DNA from: Dendrobium chrysotoxum
Lineage: Eukaryota > Streptophyta > Magnoliopsida > Asparagales > Orchidaceae
Assembly: GCA_019925795.1 (NCBI GenBank)
Contig: CM034314.1
Span: 30,373,774-30,437,773, forward strand
Direction of reading: 5' to 3'
DNA length: 64,000 nt
The notes beneath the pieces are model-generated. The model was not told the DNA's origin. It was given only the letters and a program-made list of their open reading frames with translations, and did not search any database. The first letter of the stretch is position 1. Every line of letters starts with the position of its first letter. Both the position numbers and the translations under genes were made by a program. Positions 35,206 through 44,419 of this stretch are shown one piece after another.

Positions 35206-35272
35206 AAGAAACTCCACTTCTAAGAGTGCTCATCCTGGAGAAATCTTAGGATGGGTAACCTTCTGGGAAGTT
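35206..35272 (+). promoter_or_regulatory. 5S rRNA-like internal promoter in Cassandra LTR1
   Basis: gaaactccacttctaagagt then gct, and after a gap ttaggatgggtaacc and ttctgggaagt, resembles the box A to box C region of 5S rRNA (aactccgaagttaagcgtgc, then aggatgggtgacctcctggg). Box A is damaged (taagagtgct) and box C is nearly intact. Confidence 0.75.
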
Positions 35273-35655
35273 ACACCATAAACCCTAAACACTGAGGCGT
35301 TTAAGCCAAAGCAAATAATATCTTCATAGTTAAGAGTTTGGGCTATCACAAATGGTATTAGAGTAATACACTAGCTTGAAGATTAAAATTAAGTTTCATA
35401 TAAGACAAAGTGCTATGCCATGGGAGCTACCTCTTGAATCCTAAATGGGACAAAGTGCTATATGGAAAGAGTCATCGCTTGAACTTGTAAGGTCCACCTC
35501 TAGAATCTTATCTATCTAATGGATGATTATGGGATAAAGATGTTGACGAGAATGTTAGTTACCCAAGTGGGGTAGATTGTGAAACCTCTTAAGTAAAAAA
35601 CAAGGCAAACTCTTAAATTTTGAGTCACCTTTTAGTGTAATAGTCAAAATGTTAT

Positions 35656-35722
35656 TGAGAAACTTCACAGCTAAGCGTGCTTATCCTTGAGAAATCCTAG
35701 TATTGGTGAGCTCCTGGGAAGT
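35656..35722 (+). promoter_or_regulatory. 5S rRNA-like internal promoter in Cassandra LTR2
   Basis: The same region in the right LTR: box A ctaagcgtgctt is almost perfect, while box C is altered (tagtattggtgagctcctgg). The two LTRs have lost complementary halves of the promoter. Confidence 0.75.
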
Positions 35723-35800
35723 AATACTATAGGAGAAAATGATGAGACCCTTAGGCTAAGGTGGACAATATCATAATAGTCAAGAGTTTGGGTTGTCACA

Positions 35801-36945
35801 AAGACACCATAAAATGCATTGAGGGGTATGATGCCTATCATCTCTCATCTAAAAGTTTTTAGAAGCATAACTCATGTGCATGTGTCTGACATGATAAGAA
35901 GTAAGCTAGATAATAAATGTGAGAAGCTCATTTTCATTGGTTAGGATAGAAACTCACATTATTACATACTATACAATCTAAATACAAAAAAGAAAATTGT
36001 TAGTTGATATTTTATATTAGATTAAAAAGGATAATGGGAATTTGGATCACATGATAAAAAATATAAATTTGAAGAAGAAGATATGGAGAAACTAAGGATA
36101 GAACAAGCAAGGGAGGAGCCTACTATCCCATCAGTAACACAAACTAGAAATAAATAAAAAAATTCATTAACTTTAAGTGAGAATTCATGTGGAAAAGTAC
36201 CATGTTGTAGGAGCTTACAAGATCTATATGAGATAACAAAGAATAAAGAAAATCATACTCTCTTTTGGATTTCTGCTAACAATTTTCAAGAACTTATACA
36301 AAATAAGGAGCAAAAATGTATTATAGATAAAGAAATCAAGGTAATTGAGAAAAATGACACATTGGAGCTAGTTTCACTTCCTAAAAGAACAAGTTGATTG
36401 GCATAAAATAAGCGTACAAGGAAAATAAAAATGCAAAAGAGAAATTGAAAGACATAAAGGAAGATTAGCGCCAAAAGCTACAATTAAAGAGCCGGCATAG
36501 ACTTTTATGAGGTATTTGCTTCTATTGATCGATTAGAAATAATTAGAATAATCATTTCTTTGGCAACTAAAAACAAATGGAGAATAAATCAAGTGGATGT
36601 AAAATATACTTTCTTGAATGAAATTCTTAAGGAAAAATTCCATATTTAATAACAACCTGGATATGAAGTCAAACGATAAGAAGATAATGTTTTAAAATTA
36701 AAGAAGGCTCTCTATGGGTTGAAGTAAACACACCAGGAGCATGAAATAGTAGAATGGATAAGTACTCGCAAGAGAAAGGCTTTATTAAATCTCCTTGTGA
36801 GCATGCTTTTTAGATTAAGAATAAGAATGATGATGTTTTGATTGTTTTCTTGTACATTGATGACTTGATCTTCATCAAAAACAATCCAAGCATGTTTCAA
36901 AAATTCAAATAAGCAAAGGCTATGGAGTTTGAGTATACTGATATT
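35801..36945 (+). pseudogene. Copia integrase C-terminus and RT
   Basis: The copia reading resumes with KTP, then PIISHLKVFRSITHVHV, SKLDNKCEKLIFIGYDRNS and KKKIVSRDILFD (integrase C-terminal region). The RT is next: DKEIKVIEKNDTLELVSLPK, RAGIDFYEVFASIDRLEIIR, QVDVKYTFLNEIL, QPGYEV, LKKALYGLK, and the catalytic YIDDLIF (Asp pair encoded at about 36855-36863, both Asp retained). Stops and a deleted KWVYK block show decay. It halts at EYTDI, at the TGATATT repeat, and continues at 40656. Confidence 0.88.
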
Positions 36946-37101
36946 TGATTCCCTTGAATCTAATGGAAAGATTAAATGCTTAAACCTATATTCTAACTCA
37001 AGTTTCATGCAAAATAAACTAGAGCTAATACAAAATAAAAAATAAGATAGTAATATAAGCATCGTTTCATTTTTTTAGATCTCAAAATACACATACAATA
37101 A

Positions 37102-38706
37102 TGTTACAAATTTAGGAGCCCAACTTTGAGTTTTAATGACTACAAATATTATTGGATGTTTATTTATGTTCTTTTGTTTTAAACATTGAATATAATTTTT
37201 TGTGCTACTAATCATTCAGGTACAATATACACTCGGCAATGATTATCAAACCGACTCAAGTCAATACTATATTAGTGTGTGAGTCAATGTATGTTTCAAA
37301 GATTGTAATCCTTATTTTTTTTAGCTTTTTTTGTAAATGGTGTATGTCAGCTTAGTGACAATGCACACATATATAGGGGGAGTGAAAAAAGATTTTTTTA
37401 ATTTTTCTGTTAATCATATTATATGATTCAAATCATATTGTACGATCAGTTATAATAGAAATTAATTAAAAATTTTAATTTAAATGAAAAAATAAAACTA
37501 AATTATAATAAATCATGTAGTATGAACACTACATAATCAAATTTAAAATTTAAAATTGGAATTGTTCGTGCTATATAAATAATTTCATACTATATATGAT
37601 CTTTTAAATTATTGCCTAACTAGGTCAGTTAATTAAGGCATCAAATTGGATCTGAATTTATTGAAAATCATATTATATGATCATAGATTGCATTTTATGA
37701 ATCACCCAGTGACACTTTAGATGATTTTTGGTTCATTCTATAGGATCTGATGTTTGATTTGAGCTAATCATATTGTACTACTATTCATTCATTAAGTACG
37801 ATCAGTACAAAAATCAAACTGATCAAACTATGATCCTATTCATCATAGCATACTATAGTGGGGTAGCTGAACTAATCGTATTGCACGATCCATTGATTGT
37901 ACTATAGTAATAGACGATAGAATTAAAAAATTAGGATTTTTTAAAGCCCAATGTTTAATCTTTATTAATAGAGTTTGTAAGAGTCTTTGGTAGTAATTAA
38001 TTTGAGTCTTATATGAGAAATCATTGAAGAGAGAGCTTTGAGCAAGTGGGAGAAAATGTGGAGTTTGTGAGAAAGGGAGAAGATCTTTGTGCGTTGAGGG
38101 GAGTGTGAGAGGGAGTTTTACATGGTTGCTCTGGCTAACATGCATCTAAGTTCATCCATGTGTCAAGGTTCATATTGAGGGAAGCTTTGGGAAGAAGACC
38201 CCTTTGGTTTCAAAGATCCGCCAGCTACTCTGCGCACCGGGGAAGATAAAAGTGATGGGACTACTCTATTTCAGTAGGATGTTGAAAGTGATTGGGCTAC
38301 TCTACCTCACTAGGAGGGTGAAAGGAATTTGTTTACTTTGTTGCACCACATTGGTGAAAGAGATTGAACTACTCCATCATATGGGGTTGGTGAATGGGAT
38401 TTGGATACTCCTCTGCACCATGTTGATGGAAGTAATTGTGTATGGGCTTCTCTACCTTGCCATTGAAGCTGAAGGAGAGTCACTAATAGTTTAGTGCAAT
38501 ACCTAGAGCGGAGGACTCCGAGAGTGGAAGTAGGTCAAGTTGATCGAACCACTATAAAATTTTAGTGTGCTTGTTCTTTTTCTTTCTACACTTTACTTTC
38601 TTGTGTTTTACTTTTTGCAATTTTACTTTGTACTATATGGTTTTGTTTTGGTGATCTTGTCTTTACAAAAATTATTGTGTTTGATTATTCAGGCCTTGGC
38701 TAAAAA

Positions 38707-38768
<62 letters not shown>

Positions 38769-38925
38769 TTTTTAGAAAAATCAAAATAGAGAATTAGTAT
38801 TTGTTCTTACTATTAGCTTCCACATTTTAAAGTTTGAATCTTATTGTTTAAATTTCAAATGGGATTTTTGAAACATATTTGTAAAACACCAATTCACCCC
38901 CTCTTGGTATGTCATTCCATTGTTC
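37102..38925 (+). repeat. SIRE/Maximus-type copia LTR (copy B)
   Basis: It starts TGTTACAAATT and then gagcccaactttgagtttta, a typical SIRE LTR opening, followed by tcattcaggtacaata. A palindrome array runs from 37410 to 37915 (e.g. aatcatattgtacgatcagt), then a leader, agtgcaatacctagagcgga, gtggaagtaggtcaagtt and aaccactataaaatttt at 38550. It ends near attcaccccctcttgg and ccattgttca. The TG/CA edges fit, but I found no matching target duplication. The 96-codon frame at 38204-38494 is LTR leader sequence, not a gene. Confidence 0.75.
38709..38768. repeat. (AT)n(GT)n compound microsatellite
   Basis: About 19 AT units followed by about 10-11 GT units inside SIRE LTR copy B. Confidence 0.98.
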
Positions 38926-38939
38926 AAGTGGTTTAACAA

Positions 38940-40655
38940 ACCATCCATTGAACTTTCAAATAATCCAGTTCCAATAAATATGTACATCAAATGAAATTAA
39001 AACTGGATTGCAAAAATACATCAACAATAGATTAAGATGACCTTATCCTTAACTTTGTCAGCTCTACTAGATCCCTTCCTTTTCCTAGAATGTTTAATTA
39101 TATCACAGAGTGAGCACAACTAATTTAGCAAACTTCTATCACTAACCTATCACAGATATCAATATTCATTTAAAATATCTAAATATTTATTAATAATACA
39201 TAAAAAGGTATAGATTATCAGAAGTGCTTATTAAGAGTACTTGAATTTATAGTGGCTACTTGTACTTCCACAAAATAATTTTCCAAAAGTATAAAATATG
39301 TTAAACAATTCATGTCATCAAAGTTTTCTTACACTTGACTTTCTTATTTCACTAGAATTCATATAGAAATTCAAACACTATTAGAACAAACTAGAATATC
39401 AGTTATACTTAATTTGTTAACTTATTTGAATATATAATGCATCAATATAATACGCATATCCCGATGTCTGCTTATAACTCCACTTCAACTTATAGCTCCA
39501 TTTAACCTCCCGTATATGTATATAGCAAGTTGGCTAGAATAGAGCATAACAGGATAGAGTAACCCCCAACACCCGCTTTTAGAAAGTGGGATCAAAATCC
39601 TCCCATATCCATTCAAGGAAAATGGGGCCATAACAATATATAGGGCCATTGTAACATTCTAGAAAGTGCACTTTTCACATTTCAAAACTCAGAGTTTCTT
39701 CAATGGCACACCATGAATTATATAATTTGAATGCAATAATGAGTATTGAGGATTTTAATCAATAATTACGATGATGTATGAAGTACTAGAATTTCCTATT
39801 GCATGTGTAAAAATGTACACAGGAAACCTCTTTCATTCCACTCGTGATTTCAGAGGAATATCCAGATCAGTGTTTTGATCCTTTTATATAATTAATATGA
39901 AAGCTAGAAATACCTCATTTGCTCAAAGCTCATGGACTTCAGTGTAAAGAAAACCATTCGATAGAAATTCAACTTCTTATAGTTAAAATATTCGGAATAA
40001 ATTATTCACCAACATAATAAAAATCATATGGTGAAAATGTTATAAAACTTAGAAAAATAATATTTTTATACATATCGTTTTATAGACTTAATTGAATTGA
40101 AATCATAAATTTGAATTCAAAAGTCTATCTTGTGCTCTATGAAACCCTTAATTAGCCAGACGAACAAAACTCGAGCTTTGGTCTCCAAATTGTCATCCTC
40201 CCTTTCCTTTCTTTCTCCTTGTCTCTTTTCCACTAATGGGAGAATAGGTTTTAGAAAATGGATTAAGATATTTATTATTTTAAAAATAATAATTTTTGCC
40301 TAGCATCGTGGTGCCCAGCATTTTTGTGCCATTTACTGTTAGAAGAATATTTTGGATCCTCCTAGAATCTCATAAACAGAGAGTTGAGTGCTACAATAAT
40401 TCCACCTAGCATTGCAACACCTCCCTAAATCCAACTCCTAAATAGGGAGCTTAATTCACGGTGCCAGTTATCCAAGTGCTGTGGCGCTCGAGCAATTTTG
40501 TCATCTCATATTTCTATCTTCTCTATTCAATTTCTTGACTTAGTTAGAATGCATTAACCATATCAATTCTCACAATTATTGATTAAGTCAAGATTATACC
40601 AACATTCGTTTTAATTTACATTAAGTACTTGAGTGTTAAAATAGTTGATGCTACA
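38940..40655 (-). repeat. Gypsy-type LTR remnant, minus orientation
   Basis: Non-coding. 40200-40260 is TC-rich, the reverse of the GA-rich block at 23330-23420. At 40300-40490 it has gcatcgtggtgcccagc, gcattgcaacacc, cacggtgccag and gctgtggcgctcg. These features link it to the solo LTR at 23086-24933 and to the LTR at 14382. Confidence 0.55.
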
Positions 40656-41475
40656 TGATATTAGGCTAATGGATTATTATCTAGGTATTGAAGTCAATCA
40701 ATTTGAAGATGGAGTCTTTATCTCAAAAGATGGCTATGCAAAAGAGATATTAAAGAAGTTCAAGATGAATAATAATATATCTATAAATACTCCTATCAAA
40801 TGTGGAATTAAGCTATCAAAATAGGGTGGAGCAGAAATAATCAATCCAATATTTTTCATGAGCTTAGTTGGGATTTTGTGTTATTTAACATGCACAAGGC
40901 CTAATATTCTTTATGATGTTAGGCTTATCAGTCACTATATGGAGATTCTAACTACCACACACTAAAAGATTGCTAAGAGAATCCTACATATCAAAGGTAC
41001 AATTAACTTTGGCTTACTCTACTCCTTTTTTAATGATTTCAAACTTGTAAGATATAACAACAGTGATTCAGCTAGAGGCATGGAAAATTGAAAGAATTAC
41101 TAGTTATGTGTTCTTCATGGGAGACACTGTTATCACTTAGTTGTGAAAGAAACAACCAATTGTCACCTTATCTACTTATGAAGTAGAATACATAGTTGCA
41201 ATCTCATGTGCATGCAATTTGGCTTCAAATTTTATTAAAGGAATTTAGCTTATCGCAAGAAGAAGCAACAAAAATAAATATAGATAACAAATTTAAAATG
41301 GCACTAGCCAAAAATTTAGTTTTTGATGGTAGAAGCAAGCACATTGATATATGTTATTACACATAAGATAATCCATGGCAAGAAAGTAAGTTCGTGTGGA
41401 GTGTTTAAAGTTGAAAGACCAAATTGCTGATATTTTTACCAAGCAACATAAGTATGAATATTATATTAAGTTGAA
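40656..41475 (+). pseudogene. Copia RT C-terminus and RNase H
   Basis: RLMDYYLGIEVNQFEDGVFI, SKDGYAKEILKKFKMNN, TPIKCG, LTCTRPNILYDVRLISHYME, RILHIKGTINFGLLYSF, NDFKLVRYNNSD (normally GY.DSDWAGD), then after frameshifts ATSCACNLASN-type and VFDGRSKHID-type blocks and QIADIFTKQ. This is the standard end of copia Pol, with RNase H responsible for RNA removal during cDNA synthesis. The first 50 codons are clean; later parts have frequent frame changes. The polypurine tract follows directly. Confidence 0.85.
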
Positions 41476-41510
41476 AATTTTTTTTGTAGCAATAAAATAA
41501 TGTAGAAAGA

Positions 41511-41512
<2 letters not shown>

Positions 41513-41549
<37 letters not shown>
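41513..41549 (+). repeat. 37-base poly-G tract at the copia polypurine tract
   Basis: gaaagagag followed by 37 G residues, then cggtg and the 3' LTR. Copia polypurine tracts end in a short G run, so this is a strong expansion of that run. The length may be unstable in assemblies. Confidence 0.9.
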
Positions 41550-41555
41550 CGGTGT

Positions 41556-41934
41556 TGTTAGAAATTAAACTTAATTTTGATAGATTAGTATTTGGACTTT
41601 CATTGTCTAAATAGAGCCCATATTCTAGAATAACCATTTGAAGAAGGTTCTAGAACCTATTCTAGAGTAATCCTTTAAAAAAATCTTGAAAAATATTTAT
41701 TATATTTTATGAAAGAAGAGAGAAGAAGTTCTTAGAGAGTCATTTGTAACCATTAGATTGAAATATGTTGGCACAATTCTAATTGAGGTACTAATAAAAT
41801 AACAAGCAATGTGAGAAATAAAAATAATGAGCCTGTTTTATCTTCTCTCATCTTCTTCATAACCAAACTAGCCTCTTTCATATTCTCTTTTCTATTAAAC
41901 CTTCTCTGGTTCTAAAAAGTCTTCTCATTCCAAG
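41556..41934 (+). repeat. 3' LTR of the Tork-like copia element
   Basis: It starts TGTTAGAAATTAAAC just after the polypurine tract and ends ccttctctggttctaaaaag ... cattccaa, matching the 5' LTR remnant. Within it, tctagaataacc and tctagagtaatcc are internal repeats, and a 5'-leader-like TC-rich segment closes it. It would have supplied the polyadenylation signal. Confidence 0.75.
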
Positions 41935-41998
41935 AGCTTTTGTTCGGAGAGTAAATTTGTTTTTGATGGGAACAACATAACACTTGTTTAGAGAAAAA

Positions 41999-42001
<3 letters not shown>

Positions 42002-42041
<40 letters not shown>
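42002..42041. repeat. (GA)n microsatellite
   Basis: About 20 GA units directly downstream of the copia element. Confidence 0.97.
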
Positions 42042-42044
<3 letters not shown>

Positions 42045-42387
42045 AATCAATTTTAAAAGCTAATTTCAGACTACTAATTGCTTTTTGTTTTCGCACAGAA
42101 GAAACTTTATTAGTGTCATCTCAAATTATTTGTCAAAGCTGACATAACTAACTCTAAATATGACAAATTGAACTAAATAAATCCAAGGCATTATATGTGT
42201 ATAGTAAATACTTATCATTTTCACCAAATCATAATTATTATCTTATTTTATAAAGTAAAAAAAAAATCTTTTCAATGCATGATATTATCATCCTAAAATA
42301 AAACTCATTTCTTCACATCATTATAGCTAAAGCGTCATTTCCTTTCACCGTTAATTTAAATAAAGGCAATTAAATAAAGAAACCAAT
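42042..42387. other. tRNA 5' flank, no gene seen
   Basis: AT-rich sequence without repeat signatures. The last bases before the tRNA include caa (42384-42386), the CAA motif often found just upstream of plant tRNA genes and used near the transcription start. Confidence 0.5.
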
Positions 42388-42392
42388 GCGGG

Positions 42393-42433
<41 letters not shown>

Positions 42434-42460
42434 CCGCGTGTTCGATCCACGCTCACCGCA
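42388..42460 (+). tRNA. tRNA-Phe (GAA), nuclear type
   Basis: 73 nt fold into a full cloverleaf: acceptor GCGGGGA/TCACCGC, D arm GCTC...GAGC, anticodon stem TCAGA/TCTGA with loop CTGAAGA (anticodon GAA at 42421-42423), variable loop AGGCC, T arm GCGTG TTCGATC CACGC, discriminator A. The single G.A opposition in the acceptor stem is, as I recall, also present in normal plant tRNA-Phe. Compared with that remembered sequence I see one change, in the variable loop (AGGCC for AGGTC). No intron. The internal B box gttcgatcc lies at 42440-42448. It decodes UUC/UUU in cytosolic translation. It is not the plastid or mitochondrial form. Confidence 0.98.
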
Positions 42461-42487
42461 AAATCTAGTTAGCTTCTTTCGTTAAAC

Positions 42488-42498
42488 TTTTTTTTTTT
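42488..42498 (+). terminator. Pol III T-run terminator of tRNA-Phe
   Basis: Eleven T residues starting 28 bases after the tRNA 3' end, a strong RNA polymerase III stop. Confidence 0.9.
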
Positions 42499-42504
42499 GT
42501 TTTG

Positions 42505-42700
42505 GGTTTAGAATTATTTGAGATTTAAAAAAATTACAGACTAAAAAATTTCTCCATTTTTTATCAATGAAGTTTCTATTTTTCGTTTCGACTCATTTGA
42601 GATTTTATAAAATTAAAGACGTCAAAACTTGTCTCTATTTTTTTTTTTTCAATAAAATTTCTGTTTTGGTCGTAGAATCATTTGAGATTTTAGAATATTA
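42505..42700. repeat. Tandem repeat of about 80 bp downstream of the tRNA
   Basis: atttgagattt recurs at 42516, 42595 and 42680, followed each time by a similar AT-rich block; the first two copies continue into cattttttatcaatga- or tatttttttttttttc-type sequence and then tttct.ttttcg. Two complete units and a partial third. Confidence 0.75.
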
Positions 42701-43029
42701 TGGAATTTAAACGTTTCCTCTTACATGTTGCTCAGGGTGTCTTCGATTTCAAAAATTTCTGTTAAACAGAAAATTTTTTTAGCTAATGACTTCGTTTTAG
42801 AGTAGTATTAGCCAATATTAAACAGAATATCATATCAATTATCGGGAAATTATTATAAAATATAATTAAAAATAATATTACAATATTACTTTTGCGGGCT
42901 AGAATATAAACGGCGATAGAGTTAGAAATTTCATCGCAGCATTATACGGATATCCAGTAGACAAACAGAAGAAAAATGAAATACCAAAATTTTTCCGTGG
43001 AAAATTCTGAAAAGGGGAAAAAGACATGG

Positions 43030-43971
43030 TGTCATGCCCAGTTGAAATGATTCCCTAGTTTTTGAGTAAATTGTAAGTGTCTGATTCGTCCTTGAAATTG
43101 GAGCCTAGAGTTAATAGTCAGATTGAAATCTGAAAGTTGGATGGATGGCTAGAGTTAGTCCGCGACCTGGCAGAAATCCGACGTCAGTTGGCAGTTGGGC
43201 GGAAGTTCGACGTCCGTCGGTGGCCAGGTAAAAATCTGACATCAATTGGAGGTCGGGCAGATGTACGGCGTCTGCTGGTAGCCGGGCCAAAATCTGGCGA
43301 CATTCAGTAGCTGGGCTGAAGTTCGGTGACAGTCGGTGGCCGAGCTAAAGTCCGACAATGATCGAAGAGGAATCCGGTGGCAAGAGAACTCTCTTCCTTC
43401 TTTTCTTGCGTGGGTCCGCTTTCATGAGAAATGAGGGATCTATTTATAGTTTTCTGAGTGTGGCATAGCCAGTAAATAGGAGGAAGATGCAAGGGCAAAT
43501 TAAGAGTGGTTTGAACAGACAGCCGATGTTGAATTCTTTGATCGTGGACCATTTACTGGGCATTTGAATGTCTTCATGATATCAAAATTCAATAATATTT
43601 GGCTCGTTGAATTCGTCTCGTAGAGCTGATCGATTCGACTATAAGCATGTCACGTTTTGAATTAATTTGATCTTACAATTTATGGTATGGTCTGAACTCT
43701 TCAAATGCACTTTGAGTCTTTGATTTGGGCTTGGATTGAGTCGAATTTGGTGTCGTTGGATTCATTTTTATCGAGACGTTCAGCTCGACTATAAGTTTTC
43801 TGAAATCGGGGTTCAGATGGTCCTTGGTTTAAATTTTGAAGTTTCCAATTTAATTTTATCTCGAGATTCGTGCCCGATCAATGTAAATTTTGATGATATA
43901 TCAATTACCATATTAAAAATTAAAATAGTGTGTTACATTTTTTTTTCTAATGTACCTCTTATGCTCCAACA
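43030..43971 (-). repeat. Probable LTR, minus orientation, with TATA box
   Basis: It starts tgtcatgcccag and ends atgctccaaca, which reversed gives an LTR from TGTTGGAGCAT to GGGCATGACA. It is GC-richer than its surroundings. A TATA box (ctataaatag on the minus strand) lies at about 43440-43450, and a 29-bp minisatellite is inside. No matching target duplication flanks these ends (catgg versus aagct), so the boundaries need confirmation. Confidence 0.55.
43163..43365. repeat. 29-bp minisatellite, seven units, GC-rich
   Basis: Units such as gttgggcggaagttcgacgt ccgtcggtg repeat with an exact 29-bp period at least five times in a row (gttggg, gccagg, gtcggg, gccggg, gctggg starts), with diverged units at both ends. 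The constant period with diverged sequence shows an old array without indels. Confidence 0.92.
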
Positions 43972-44302
43972 AAGCTTAAAAATTTTCTCATAATATGATA
44001 TTAATGCAAGGATAATCCTAATCCTAGATGACAATACCAACATCCTGCCACTCGCTCCCATGCTCGCTATTGATAGCTCTTTCCCTTTGCGACCACTCTA
44101 GAGCGGAAATGTCATTTTTGTTTTGCCAAATTAAGAGAAAATATATACTATTTGTCCTAAGTATGTCCAACATCATCTGTGATCAAATTGCAGGTAACAA
44201 AGCTCAACACAAGTAAGAAACAAAATAAAAAGTAGCATAGGGCTTCCAAAAATTAAGGACAAATATAACTTTTTCTGAGCCAGTGGAGTTAGAACTTCTC
44301 AT
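43972..44302. other. Intergenic, no feature seen
   Basis: Moderately AT-rich, non-repetitive as far as I can see. Open frames here (43736-43993 tail, 44028-44216) have no recognisable domain. Confidence 0.4.
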
Positions 44303-44311
44303 AATAATTAA

Positions 44312-44405
44312 AGGGGATTTACATACATACTATTATATTCTTATTAATTTATATATCTAATACCTCAAATATTAATATTATAATTATACCACTCAAATCA
44401 ATAGC
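44312..44405 (+). repeat. Left terminal inverted repeat of the Pack-MULE
   Basis: About 94 bp, pairs imperfectly with 45394-45487 reversed. Shared landmarks are gatttacataca, tacc/cacc near the middle, and ataccactcaaa at the inner end. Confidence 0.78.
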
Positions 44406-44419
44406 TTACCTCAAATATA

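Larger units (their letters stand above)
35128..35800 (+). mobile_element. Cassandra-type TRIM with 5S-like LTRs
   Basis: Two LTRs of 223 bp each (35128-35350, 35578-35800), both starting TGTGAA and ending TCACA, surround a 227-bp internal domain. A primer site tggtattagag starts at 35353 and a polypurine tract aagtggggtaga ends at 35576. Each LTR carries a stretch like the 3' half of plant 5S rRNA. LTR1 keeps aggatgggtaacc and tctgggaagt (35248-35272); LTR2 keeps ctaagcgtgctt (35671-35682) and tcctgggaagt. 5S-bearing short LTRs define Cassandra elements. The flanks are AAGGC and AAGAC, a target duplication with one mismatch. The element has no coding capacity and would have depended on other elements for movement. 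The LTRs have diverged markedly, so it is old. Confidence 0.88.
36946..40655 (-). mobile_element. 3.7-kb LTR block inserted in copia RT
   Basis: Flanked by an exact 7-bp repeat TGATATT (36939-36945, 40656-40662). It begins TGATTCCC and ends GCTACA. It contains a SIRE-type LTR (about 37102-38925) inside what looks like a minus-oriented gypsy LTR: the right end reversed reads TGTAGCATC, and palindromes such as gcatcgtggtgc lie at 40300-40490. Copia RT homology is interrupted exactly at the repeat, so the edges are firm. The internal nesting is less certain. Confidence 0.7.
22576..41934 (+). mobile_element. Tork-like Ty1/copia element split by three insertions
   Basis: The plus-strand order is LTR end, primer site, gag, zinc knuckle, protease, integrase, RT, RNase H, polypurine tract, 3' LTR. 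It is interrupted at 23086-24933, 26804-35800 and 36946-40655. The remaining pieces (22576-23085, 24934-26803, 35801-36945, 40656-41934) add up to about 4.8 kb, the usual size of such an element. At each break the protein homology resumes at the residue where it stopped. Only about 66 bp of the 5' LTR remains, because the Tat fragment abuts it. All coding parts have stops and frameshifts. Confidence 0.85.

Noticed and set aside
35206..35722. 5S rRNA genes
   Set aside because: Only the 3' half is present, twice, each inside a 223-bp LTR with primer site and polypurine tract between; this is Cassandra.
36712..37062. 116-codon minus-strand open frame
   Set aside because: It is antisense to the recognisable copia RT and runs across the insertion junction at 36945.
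38204..38494. 96-codon plus-strand open frame
   Set aside because: Repetitive Leu/Lys-rich translation of SIRE LTR copy B tandem-like leader; the equivalent in copy A is not open in that frame.
42388..42460. Plastid- or mitochondrial-derived tRNA insertion
   Set aside because: The sequence is the cytosolic nuclear tRNA-Phe type, and the flanks show no organelle sequence.
43163..43365. Coding repeat (29 bp does not keep frame)
   Set aside because: A 29-bp period shifts frame every unit, so it cannot be a protein repeat.
43030..43971. Solo LTR with target duplication
   Set aside because: The ends look like LTR ends, but the flanking 5-mers (catgg, aagct) differ, so only a probable LTR is reported.
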